Below are positions 1 through 6,368 of a stretch of 6,368 bases of DNA, in pieces; position 1 is the stretch's first letter, and each line of letters starts with the position of its first letter. Source of the stretch: Bacillota bacterium (GTDB taxonomy: Bacteria > Bacillota > Clostridia > Saccharofermentanales > UBA5734); assembly GCA_023438965.1 (NCBI GenBank), contig JAEXPB010000074.1, positions 1 through 6,368 on the forward strand, in the 5' to 3' direction. The notes beneath the pieces were generated by a model. The model had not been told where the DNA came from and searched no databases. It saw nothing but the letters and a program-made list of their open reading frames with translations. The translations under genes were made by a program, and so were the position numbers.

Positions 1-1903
1 GGAGAAACATTTGCCGCACAACCAGCAAAGCCTCCGACTCGTCACGGCCCAGGCCTTCGCCGGCCGAGTCATCGCCGGGGCTGTCGGAGGGACTGTCGCC
101 GCCCGGTTCACCGGCGGTTCCGGTATCGGTTTCCAGGTCGGTCGGAATGCCGGCCTCGTCATCCGCGTTGCCGTTCTCGCCGTCGGCAAGGCCGGTGACG
201 CTGCCGCCGTCCGCCGATGCGGCCTCCGCCGGCAGGCGGTTCAGCAGCAGCAGGCTGACCGGCGTCGGCAGTCCCGCAGCGTCTGGCCGGTGCGGCACCA
301 GAGCCTGGCTCTCGTCATAGGCAATCTCGCCCGCGCCAGGCGACATCAGCTGATGGAAAAGATCGTTCACCGCTGCCAGAATACCGGCGACGCTGCGGAA
401 ATTGCGGTTCAGTTCAAACAGCCGGCCGCCGCATCCTGCCTGGAAAGCAGCCGCCCGGTCCAGGAAAAGCTGGGGGCGGGCGTGGCGGAAACGGTAGATG
501 CTCTGCTTCACATCGCCCACCATCAGGCTGTTGCCGTCGCTCACCGCCTGGATGATCGACTCCTGGATGCTGCTGGTATCCTGGTATTCGTCGACATAGA
601 TCTCCCGGAAACGCTTCTGATAATACCGGCGCGGCTCTTCCTGCTGCAGGATTCTCAAAGCGAGGTGCTCGAAATCGCTGAAATCGATCAGGTTCAGCGC
701 GCGCTTGCGCTGGCTGTAAAGGTTGTCGAGGCCGAGCACCAGCTCGAACAGCAGGCGGACAGTCGGCAGCATGTCCGCGATATCCGCTTCGATGGCTGCA
801 GCGTCCAGCCCGAAGACCGGCCGTGTGTCGAAGACAAAATGCTTTTTGCACTTGGTTGTGCCGCAGCTGCCGGCCAGGAAATGAATTACCTCAGCCGCGT
901 ATTCGAAAAAGAGGGCCATGAACTGCTGCTTTTCCGGCGCGTCGCTGCGGCCCGGCCGCGGCAGTTCCAGTGCGGCCAAACCGCTGCCCAAGGCGCGGAT
1001 CCGGTCCCAGTCCTGGCAATCCATGGCCAGGAGCCGATCCAATTCCCGCAGGACCGCGGTCATTTGCCGGAATTGCGCCTGGTACTGTTGGTTGCGCTCC
1101 TTGTTGGCCACGAAGCGAATCCCGCCGGCCAGCAGCTCTTCCATTTCATCCAGATGATCCATGGCCCGGTCCAGCCGCAGATGCAGCATCCGGAGCAGCG
1201 TCGCGCAATGCCGGCTGGCCGGAAAATCAGCCGCCGCCGCGGCCAGCTGTTCAAGTCGGTTGCGCACGAAGCCCGGATAGTCCGGCAGGCTGCGCAGGTA
1301 TTTGTACAGGCTGAGCATGAGCAAGCGGACATTCTGGTCGCCGTCGCTGCCGCCGTAGCCTTCGATCAGGCGGTAAAATGCCGTGCGCCATTCCGGTGAC
1401 GGCCCGGCCGCCGGATCATCCGCTGCCCGGTCGATCGCTTCGTACTGGCCGGCCATCCAATCGTCCAGCGCCTGGCGCAGCAGGAGATCCGCTTCCGCGC
1501 CGCTGTCGATGCCGAACCCCGGTTCAATCAGCGGTTTATTCTGTTCATCCACCGCACAGTAATAGAAATTGCGGATGACATCCAGGCAGAAAGCATGGAT
1601 GGTCGAAATCGCAGCGCCGGGTAAAAGTGAAAGCTGCCGGCTTAAATGACGCCGTTCGGCCGGACCGGGAGCGGCATCCAGCGCAGCCTGCAGTTTAACG
1701 GCGATCTTTTCTTTCATGTTCCGGGCCGCGGCTTCTGTAAAGGTCATGACCAGCACCTGCCGCATATCGAGCTGTCCGTCAATCAACCGGCGGACGATGC
1801 GATCAGTCAGGACCGCCGTCTTGCCGGAACCAGCCGCTGCCGAAACAAGCAGGTTGCCGGCCGGTGCTCCAATAATGGCGGTTTGTTCAGGTGTGGGCTG
1901 CAT
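1..1903 (-). CDS. addA: AddA (RexA) helicase-nuclease subunit, N-terminal part, cut by the window edge
   Basis: This is the ATP-driven 3'-5' helicase and nuclease subunit of the AddAB complex, which resects double-strand breaks for RecA loading in the cytoplasm. About 634 codons are present out of the roughly 1,200 usual for the family; the reading frame is still open at position 1. Visible superfamily 1A motifs, in order, are: Q-motif-like TPEQTAI (residues 4-10); Walker A AAAGSGKT with K28; motif Ia VMTFTEAAARNMKEKI (52-67); STIHAFC; Walker B VDEYQDT with D438-E439; motif III GDVKQSIYRFR (463-473); and motif IV LNRNFRS (N501, R503). The later helicase motifs and the C-terminal nuclease domain lie outside the window. 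The ATG at 1903 is preceded by GGAGGTGA with good spacing, and it overlaps the 3' end of addB by 17 nt, which implies translational coupling. An acidic Gly/Pro-rich segment occupies residues ~564-624. Family assignment is secure; the completeness of the rest of the gene cannot be judged. Confidence 0.96.
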   Translation of the reverse strand, partial: MQPTPEQTAIIGAPAGNLLVSAAAGSGKTAVLTDRIVRRLIDGQLDMRQVLVMTFTEAAARNMKEKIAVKLQAALDAAPGPAERRHLSRQLSLLPGAAISTIHAFCLDVIRNFYYCAVDEQNKPLIEPGFGIDSGAEADLLLRQALDDWMAGQYEAIDRAADDPAAGPSPEWRTAFYRLIEGYGGSDGDQNVRLLMLSLYKYLRSLPDYPGFVRNRLEQLAAAAADFPASRHCATLLRMLHLRLDRAMDHLDEMEELLAGGIRFVANKERNQQYQAQFRQMTAVLRELDRLLAMDCQDWDRIRALGSGLAALELPRPGRSDAPEKQQFMALFFEYAAEVIHFLAGSCGTTKCKKHFVFDTRPVFGLDAAAIEADIADMLPTVRLLFELVLGLDNLYSQRKRALNLIDFSDFEHLALRILQQEEPRRYYQKRFREIYVDEYQDTSSIQESIIQAVSDGNSLMVGDVKQSIYRFRHARPQLFLDRAAAFQAGCGGRLFELNRNFRSVAGILAAVNDLFHQLMSPGAGEIAYDESQALVPHRPDAAGLPTPVSLLLLNRLPAEAASADGGSVTGLADGENGNADDEAGIPTDLETDTGTAGEPGGDSPSDSPGDDSAGEGLGRDESEALLVVRQMFL

Positions 1904-4900
1904 GCGGGTCACCTCCGGCAGCATACTGTTCAGACAGAAAGTCCGCCAGCGGATTGCGCCTGGCCGACAGGCGGCCGGCCGGCCGGGCGTCCGGGCAGCC
2001 GCTGGCTGGGCGGGCGGCCAGGGCCGGCAGCCACCGGTAGCCGGATGGCCGGTTGTCGAACCCGCAAACAGCCTGGAACAGGCAATATTCGCAAGCCGGC
2101 TTTTTACCCGGCAGTCTTCGCGGCGTAACAGCAAAATCCCCCGCCAGCAGACAGCCGGCCAGACGCGCCGCCTGCTCCAGGCTGTAGCGACGGAGCAGCA
2201 CCAGCTGTTCCGGGGTCAGCTTCAAGCCCCGCAAAGCATAGCGTTTGGCCAGATTTTGGCGCATTTGCTCCGGTGTCGGGCGAATACCGTCGGCAACCGT
2301 CAGAATCGGCCGATCGAAATGAAAATAGGCGGCGTCGGCGGCCCGGCGGTCCGGGCAGGCCAGGCTGTAAGCTTCCAGGTAGATCGGCAGCTGCAGCGCC
2401 AGGCCGTGGTACAGGGCATCGTATTCCGCTTTTTTGTTGCCGCTCTTGTAATCGATGATCCGGAAGAGCGCATCGCCAGACCCATCGGTTTGATCGATGC
2501 GGTCTATTTTACCTTGAAAAACCAGCGATTCACCGCCTGGCAGAGACAGCCGGAGCTGGTTCCCTTCCCGCGGACCAAAAGTCCACTCCAGACCGGCCGG
2601 CCGATAGGCCTCAGCCTGATACTGGCGCAAGACTGCCGCCAGGGAGGCGGTTGCCAGACGCAGGACCCGATGGCCGGCCGAGGCCCGTAAGCCGGCATCA
2701 TAAAACATGGCCAGATCTTCCTGCTCTGCGGCGGTCCGCATCCAGGCACTGGTTCGGCCGTTCAGGTCTTCAGCCAGCCAATGCTCCAGCAAGTCCCGCC
2801 GAGCCGCCATGTCGCCAGGCTCCAGACCAGCCAGCGCCTGGCGCAGTTCCGCCAGGGCCAGTTCGACGATACCGTGCAGCAGGGTGCCGGTTTCAGCAGC
2901 TTCGGGCTGCCAGACCGGCCGTTCGCGCAAAGCCAGAAGATAAGCCGCCAGATGCAGGAAGGGACAGCTGGCGTATGTCTCCAATTGGGAAACACTCATG
3001 ACCAGCGGATCGGCATACAGCGACCGGACCAGACCGGCCGGCAGCCGGACCTGCCAGATTTGCCCCGGATCGGCATTTTGGCGCAGCCAGGTCAATGCCT
3101 GGTCCAGCGGCAGGCCGGCTTCAGCCAGGATGGCCGCCAAGCGGCGCCACTCGCGGTCTGCCGTTATGCTGCCATCGGCCGGCTGGACGGCTTGCCGGCC
3201 GCAATGGCCGAGCAGGTAGCCAAATGCCGGTCGCAACGCATGCAAACGGGCATCGGGCCAGGCTGGCCGGGGTGGCAGAACCTGTACCGCCGCCGGTCCG
3301 GCCGCGGCGGCCAGCCAGTTGAACCAGGTTGAAACAGCGGCATCCGGTGCCGTCAGGCAGAGGCGGTCAGTCGGCTGGGTCAGCAGAGCATGAATGACAA
3401 AGGCGTCGGCAAAAGCCTGATCACGGGCACTGCTGGGCAACTGCCGGTTAAGCAGGCCGGAAAGCGCCTGCCGGTCCTGGTCCTTCAGCAAGCCTTCCGG
3501 CGGCAGTCCCGGCGGCAGGGCGGTCGCCGCGGCCCCGATCAGGAAGAGGACGCGGGATTGCCGCAGCATGGCCCGACGCAGATCGCCGACGCCGACCTGG
3601 TCAATAGCGGTGGGGATCGAGCCGCTGCCGGCAGCTTCCATGCCCGCTGCCAGTGTATCGCGAAAAACCTGCAGGGACATCGGCGTGTCGGCGGTCAGCC
3701 GAATCAACTGATCCAGCAGCCGGTCCAGTTCGTTCCAGGACTGGACCAAAGCCAGGGCGGCCTCGTTCTCGCCTGATTCCGCCAATTGGGCCGAGCGGCG
3801 GCTGATCCGCTCCGGCAGCCCATAATCACGCAGAAATTGCCACAGGATCCGGCACTTGCCATCACCGGCCGGCATCCGGTTCAATTCAGCCAGAACCATC
3901 TGCCAGGGACGGAAAGCCCGGTCACGGATGGCCGCCAGACCCGGGCTTGGAAAACGGCGGTCATCGGCCAGCTGGTCCGGCCGGGTGACACCCCGGGCCA
4001 GCATTTCATTTTCCAGCCGGTCAATTTCGGACAGGTCCAGGTCGGTCAGACCAGAACGCAGGCAAGTCATGACCGCGTCCCGCGTCCAGTTGCGCAGGCC
4101 GACATCCAGCAGACCGAGTACCAGGCGCAGCAGCGGCGTGCCGGTCAGGGGACGCTCGGCGTCTACAAACAGGGGTATGCCGTATTCCCGGCAGGTTGCC
4201 CGCAGCAGCGGCGTGTAGCCGGGCAAGTCGCAGACAGCCAGTGTGATGTCGCGGTAGCGGTAGCCCTCGGTCTGCACCAGCCGTCGAACCTCGCCGGCGA
4301 CCCAGGCGGTCTCGCTGTCGCGCCCATCGGCGCGGATAAGGCGCAGGTAGTGGCTCTCGGCGGCACGGACATCCGGATCAGGATCAGGAAGACAGCGCCG
4401 GCCCTCCTGTATGGCTGTAGAAATCCGGGCGGCCATGCCGGCAGCCGGGTCCGGCAACCGCTCGATCCGGCTGGCCGGCAGGATTTGCTGCAAGCGCCAG
4501 GCGGTCCGGCGGCCGGCCAGGAAGCAATCGGCTCCATGATCGATCGCGTTCCGGTCGTAGGGCAGATGATCGACGGCGATCGTCAGAGTCAGGCTGGCAG
4601 TCAGCCGGTTGAGGGCGAGTAAAATGGCGTCCTCCTGGGGTGTGAAATCGCGGGTCTCGCCAAAGCCGCTGACCCAGATGCTGGTGCAGCCCAGCCATTC
4701 CAGACGATTCCAGGGCCAGACGCGGTCATGGGCAGGCATCGCGGCCAGGGTCTGCAGTGCCGCGCCCAGGCGGTTCAGGTCGTCTTCAGCGTCAGAGAGC
4801 CCGGTCTCGGTCAAGGCGTGATCATATTCGCGGAGCAGGATGCCGAGGTCATGGGTTTTATTGCGCAAGGCCCGGTCATCAGAGCTCTCGCCCGCTGCCA

Positions 4901-5312
4901 GCAGCCGGTCGGCCTCGACCTGGTAGCGCTTCAAATCGCCCAGGGCTGCGGCCGCCTGGCGGATAAAGCCCGGCTGGTCGGCTAAATGGCCGAATGAATG
5001 CAATTCCGGCTGGTTCTTCTTTAAGACACGATGAATCAGCATGCCCTGACCGGTCGAGTCAACGGCCTGCTCGGGCGTTTGGCCAATCTCTCCGAGCAGG
5101 CGCCAGGCCAGCCGGCGGAAGCTCAGCACTTCGGCCATCATCAGACCGGATTGGCCGGACATTTCCAGATAGTCACGTTCCACGTCCATCTTGGTCTGCT
5201 CCGGAACAAGCAGAATAGCCCGTTTGTCCGGCCAGACTGCCGTCAATTCGCACACCTCGCTCAGGCAGCGGGCGCGCAGTGCGTTCCGGTTGGAGCTGTA
5301 TAAAATGCGCAT
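1887..5312 (-). CDS. addB: AddB (RexB-like) subunit of the AddAB helicase-nuclease
   Basis: This 1,141-residue protein is the partner of AddA. It has a helicase-like fold used for DNA and Chi handling, followed by a RecB-family nuclease that cuts one strand. Near the N-terminus ILLVPEQ (33-39) and VLSFRRLAWRLL (62-73) are typical of AddB. The usual GxxGxGKT Walker A loop is absent: residues 5-14 read YSSNRNALRA, resembling the RexB type. The nuclease domain is intact: GTLLHG with H813, GKIDRID with D937, DYKSG with D954 and K956, and QLPIY (974-978). Four cysteines fit the AddB iron-sulfur site: C783 in YASCPF, then C1074, C1077 and C1083 spaced C-x2-C-x5-C. About 45 residues follow the YRWL motif, an Ala/Arg/Pro-rich tail. 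The ATG at 5312 gives a start matching the RexB N-terminus (M-[RK]-[IL]-L-Y), but there is no nearby Shine-Dalgarno. A 41-codon ORF ends 5 nt upstream, so coupling is likely. The alternative name rexB would be equally defensible. Confidence 0.96.
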   Translation of the reverse strand: MRILYSSNRNALRARCLSEVCELTAVWPDKRAILLVPEQTKMDVERDYLEMSGQSGLMMAEVLSFRRLAWRLLGEIGQTPEQAVDSTGQGMLIHRVLKKNQPELHSFGHLADQPGFIRQAAAALGDLKRYQVEADRLLAAGESSDDRALRNKTHDLGILLREYDHALTETGLSDAEDDLNRLGAALQTLAAMPAHDRVWPWNRLEWLGCTSIWVSGFGETRDFTPQEDAILLALNRLTASLTLTIAVDHLPYDRNAIDHGADCFLAGRRTAWRLQQILPASRIERLPDPAAGMAARISTAIQEGRRCLPDPDPDVRAAESHYLRLIRADGRDSETAWVAGEVRRLVQTEGYRYRDITLAVCDLPGYTPLLRATCREYGIPLFVDAERPLTGTPLLRLVLGLLDVGLRNWTRDAVMTCLRSGLTDLDLSEIDRLENEMLARGVTRPDQLADDRRFPSPGLAAIRDRAFRPWQMVLAELNRMPAGDGKCRILWQFLRDYGLPERISRRSAQLAESGENEAALALVQSWNELDRLLDQLIRLTADTPMSLQVFRDTLAAGMEAAGSGSIPTAIDQVGVGDLRRAMLRQSRVLFLIGAAATALPPGLPPEGLLKDQDRQALSGLLNRQLPSSARDQAFADAFVIHALLTQPTDRLCLTAPDAAVSTWFNWLAAAAGPAAVQVLPPRPAWPDARLHALRPAFGYLLGHCGRQAVQPADGSITADREWRRLAAILAEAGLPLDQALTWLRQNADPGQIWQVRLPAGLVRSLYADPLVMSVSQLETYASCPFLHLAAYLLALRERPVWQPEAAETGTLLHGIVELALAELRQALAGLEPGDMAARRDLLEHWLAEDLNGRTSAWMRTAAEQEDLAMFYDAGLRASAGHRVLRLATASLAAVLRQYQAEAYRPAGLEWTFGPREGNQLRLSLPGGESLVFQGKIDRIDQTDGSGDALFRIIDYKSGNKKAEYDALYHGLALQLPIYLEAYSLACPDRRAADAAYFHFDRPILTVADGIRPTPEQMRQNLAKRYALRGLKLTPEQLVLLRRYSLEQAARLAGCLLAGDFAVTPRRLPGKKPACEYCLFQAVCGFDNRPSGYRWLPALAARPASGCPDARPAGRLSARRNPLADFLSEQYAAGGDPHAAHT
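1909..1916 (-). promoter_or_regulatory. Ribosome binding site of addA inside the end of addB
   Basis: On the minus strand the sequence GGAGGTGA ends 5 nt before the ATG at 1903. It is an almost perfect match to the anti-Shine-Dalgarno sequence and fixes the addA start. It sits inside the last codons of addB, so ribosomes finishing addB pass over it, consistent with balanced production of the two subunits. Confidence 0.85.
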
Positions 5313-5317
5313 GGCCG

Positions 5318-5443
5318 TTACTTCAGCGACTCCGGTATTCGGCTGTTGACGGTTGGCGTAATCAGACCCGCAGCCGCCAGCCAGGTGACAAGGGCTAGGG
5401 AAAAACGGCCGGAGTAGTCGCGCTGACCTTGAATTGCCTGCAT
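5318..5443 (-). CDS. 41-residue small ORF upstream of addB (leader peptide or small protein, function unknown)
   Basis: An ATG at 5443 runs 41 codons to a TAA at 5318-5320, 5 nt before the addB ATG and in a different frame. A clean GGAGG lies 7 nt upstream of the ATG, which is better placed than anything in front of addB itself. The product begins MQAIQGQRDYSGR and then has a hydrophobic stretch, residues 14-32 (starts FSLALVTWLAAAGLIT), before a polar end containing SRIPESLK. The pattern SLAL-x2-WL-x3-GLIT recalls the short helical GLIT motif of SHOCT-like small proteins seen in Firmicutes and their mobile elements, but this is a resemblance by eye only. It could alternatively be a single membrane-spanning small protein, or simply a leader whose translation delivers ribosomes to addB. 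I see no arrest motif or run of rare codons. The strong ribosome binding site and its position argue that it is translated; function is not assignable. Confidence 0.55.
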   Translation of the reverse strand: MQAIQGQRDYSGRFSLALVTWLAAAGLITPTVNSRIPESLK

Positions 5444-5450
5444 GTCTTCG

Positions 5451-5455
5451 CCTCC
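5451..5455 (-). promoter_or_regulatory. Ribosome binding site of the small ORF upstream of addB
   Basis: GGAGG on the minus strand lies 7 nt before the ATG at 5443. It is the only strong Shine-Dalgarno sequence near the front of the operon, and it supports translation of the 41-codon ORF. Confidence 0.7.
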
Positions 5456-5502
5456 ACTGCTGATAGATGAACAGAGCGTAAAATCGTGACTTTAACTATC
5501 GT

Positions 5503-5531
5503 ATTTTAACAATATTTGTGATATCCTGCAA
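5503..5531 (-). promoter_or_regulatory. Candidate sigma-A promoter for the small ORF-addB-addA operon
   Basis: On the minus strand TAAAAT (5508-5503) matches five of six positions of the -10 consensus and is preceded by TGT, giving an extended -10. TTGCAG (5531-5526) is 17 nt upstream as a weak -35 that keeps only the TTG core. It lies in the AT-rich core of the intergenic region. Transcription would start near 5496, leaving a leader of about 50 nt before the small ORF. This is inferred from sequence match alone. Confidence 0.5.
5519..5527 (+). promoter_or_regulatory. Candidate extended -10 element for plsC
   Basis: TGATATCCT reads as a TGn extended -10 followed by TATCCT, a four-of-six match. 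No good -35 is found at 16-18 nt. TTAACA at 5506-5511 resembles a -35 but is too close. If used, transcription would start near 5534 and give a leader of roughly 70 nt containing the palindrome at 5550-5561. The assignment is weak; another site in the AT-rich core is possible. Confidence 0.3.
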
Positions 5532-5549
5532 CTGATGAGCTGACCGGCG

Positions 5550-5569
5550 GCCTGCGCAGGCATTCCTGC
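5550..5569 (+). repeat. Palindrome and overlapping hairpin in the plsC leader
   Basis: GCCTGCGCAGGC (5550-5561) is a perfect 12-nt palindrome. Its right half also pairs with the next bases: GCAGG (5556-5560), loop CATT, CCTGC (5565-5569). A third CCTGC at 5525-5529 could pair with the same GCAGG. The structures are mutually exclusive. The site could be a protein operator or part of a folded leader, and no known regulator's consensus is recognised. There is no U-run, so it is not a typical terminator. Confidence 0.4.
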
Positions 5570-5580
5570 ACGCGGTTCGC

Positions 5581-5603
5581 GGTCTGATACCGGAGGTCTG
5601 ATA
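5581..5603 (+). repeat. Direct repeat GGTCTGATA flanking the plsC ribosome binding site
   Basis: GGTCTGATA occurs at 5581-5589 and again at 5595-5603, a 14-nt period. The second copy overlaps the last bases of the plsC Shine-Dalgarno sequence. It may be chance, the relic of a small duplication, or a binding site that controls initiation. Confidence 0.45.
5592..5596 (+). promoter_or_regulatory. Ribosome binding site of plsC, deciding the TTG start
   Basis: GGAGG is 10 nt before TTG 5607 and 16 nt before the in-frame ATG 5613. The spacing favours the TTG as the main start. Part of the site lies between two copies of the 9-nt direct repeat GGTCTGATA. Confidence 0.7.
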
Positions 5604-5606
5604 ATC

Positions 5607-6365
5607 TTGAACATGAACAATTCCGGCGCCGCCGAGGGTTTGATCCATCCGCACCCCGCCGTCGCCAAGTCCGCCGACAAGTACCCGATGAAACGGGGGC
5701 TGGTCGGCAACTTTGCCAATTGGGCCGGCATGGCCGTCACCAGCCTGGGTATCCGGCTGCGGGCAGAGGGTCTGGAGAATATCCCGTCGAAAATCCCCTA
5801 TGTCATCGCCGCCAATCATGAAACCTATGTTGACGGCATGTGGATCGGCCATTTCCTTCCCCGCCAGCATTTTAAAGTCATGAGCTGCATCGCGGCCAAG
5901 GACCTGGAAGACAAGCATGGCTTCCTGGGCCGTTTGATTGTCCGGGTCGGCCGGGCTATCGCCGTTGACCGGTTCGGCAATCCGGTACGCGGCCTGATCA
6001 TCGCCAAAAAGGCAGTCGACGAGGGCAACATCATGCTTGTTCATCCGGAAGGCACCCGTTCGGTTGACGGTCACCTGGCCGAGATGAAAGACGGCGCCGC
6101 CTATATCGCCTTCAAGAGCAAGGTGCCGTTGATGCCGGTTTTCATCGACGGCGGCTACGAGGTTTTCAACCGGCATATGAAGCGGCCGCAGGGACGCGAT
6201 CCGATCACGCACAAGCGCCGGGAAGTCATTCTGACTTTTGGCAAGCCGATGAATCCGGCCGATTTCCCAAACGCGCGGGAAATGACCGCCGCCCTGACCG
6301 AGTGGATGCAAGCCCGCTTCAGTGCGAAAAAGATCCCCCGGGTTTTCAGCCCGCAGGAACGCTGA
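5607..6365 (+). CDS. plsC: PlsC-family 1-acyl-sn-glycerol-3-phosphate acyltransferase
   Basis: This 252-residue protein belongs to the PlsC/LPLAT family, which transfers an acyl chain to lysophosphatidic acid to make phosphatidic acid at the inner face of the membrane. All four family motifs are present: NHETYVD with the catalytic H71-x4-D76; GRAIAVDR (115-122); HPEGTRS (146-152) for phosphate binding; and VPLMPVF (173-179). The length is normal for the family. There is no signal peptide; the first ~30 residues are polar, and the segment at 31-50 may be a membrane-associating helix. The TTG at 5607 is preferred as the start because GGAGG at 5592-5596 is 10 nt upstream, whereas the in-frame ATG at 5613 is 16 nt away. 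The gene diverges from the addBA operon across a short AT-rich intergenic region. It ends with TGA 3 nt before the window edge, so any downstream partner is unseen. The exact acyl acceptor is inferred from the family and not proven; ornithine-lipid or other LPLAT roles are possible. Confidence 0.9.
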   Translation: MNMNNSGAAEGLIHPHPAVAKSADKYPMKRGLVGNFANWAGMAVTSLGIRLRAEGLENIPSKIPYVIAANHETYVDGMWIGHFLPRQHFKVMSCIAAKDLEDKHGFLGRLIVRVGRAIAVDRFGNPVRGLIIAKKAVDEGNIMLVHPEGTRSVDGHLAEMKDGAAYIAFKSKVPLMPVFIDGGYEVFNRHMKRPQGRDPITHKRREVILTFGKPMNPADFPNAREMTAALTEWMQARFSAKKIPRVFSPQER

Positions 6366-6368
6366 TAC

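Noticed and set aside
11..1399. A 462-codon plus-strand open frame
   Set aside because: It lies antisense to addA, whose helicase motifs are all in the minus frame. Its translation shows no recognisable domain and is explained by GC-rich codon bias leaving the opposite strand open.
1971..1987. The GGCC tandem run as a mobile-element end or attachment site
   Set aside because: It is a short coding repeat inside the addB tail with no flanking duplication, terminal inverted repeat or recombinase gene.
1716..2690. A 324-codon plus-strand open frame across the addB/addA junction
   Set aside because: It is antisense to the AddB nuclease domain and the start of AddA, has no good ribosome binding site and has a low-complexity translation.
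3786..4622. A 278-codon plus-strand open frame, and a smaller one at 3390-3776
   Set aside because: Both are antisense shadows of the AddB helicase-like region with no domain signature.
5550..5569. Rho-independent terminator for either divergent gene
   Set aside because: The hairpin lacks a following T-run on either strand and lies between divergent genes, where no transcript is expected to end.
5496..6311. A 271-codon minus-strand open frame running into the intergenic region
   Set aside because: It is antisense to plsC, whose four motifs are all in the plus frame. Its end crosses the AT-rich promoter core, and it has no family features.

Overview
The window reads as a stretch of chromosome from a GC-rich member of the Firmicutes (Bacillota), probably a clostridial lineage. 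The grounds are the AddAB (RexAB) recombinase in place of RecBCD, strong GGAGG-type ribosome binding sites, TTG start usage, and coding DNA with a very GC-rich third position. Species cannot be named from this sequence alone.

Layout: positions 1-5443 are a leftward (minus-strand) operon read in the order small ORF (41 codons) > addB > addA. The small ORF has a strong Shine-Dalgarno and ends 5 nt before the addB start. addB has no convincing ribosome binding site of its own. addB overlaps addA by 17 nt, and the addA ribosome binding site lies inside the end of addB. addA is cut by the left window edge; about 634 N-terminal codons are present. Positions 5444-5606 form a divergent intergenic region with a sharply AT-rich core (about 29% GC over 5461-5525) that holds the likely leftward and rightward promoters. 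Positions 5607-6365 are a complete rightward plsC-family acyltransferase gene.

Function: AddA (UvrD-like helicase plus, beyond this window, a RecB-type nuclease domain) and AddB (inactive helicase-like fold plus an iron-sulfur RecB-type nuclease) form the heterodimer that resects double-strand DNA ends and prepares 3' tails for RecA. The helicase motifs visible in AddA and the nuclease motifs in AddB are intact. AddB has lost the Walker A loop, as in the RexB branch of the family. The acyltransferase acts in phospholipid synthesis at the membrane and has no evident functional link to the repair operon beyond sharing the divergent promoter region.

Most of the window is conventional housekeeping sequence. 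The parts most worth a second look are the unlisted small ORF in front of addB and its apparent translational coupling, the AddB N-terminus lacking Walker A, an acidic Gly/Pro-rich insert in AddA, and the repeats in the plsC leader. I found no evidence of a CRISPR array, insertion sequence, tRNA, rRNA or phage module.
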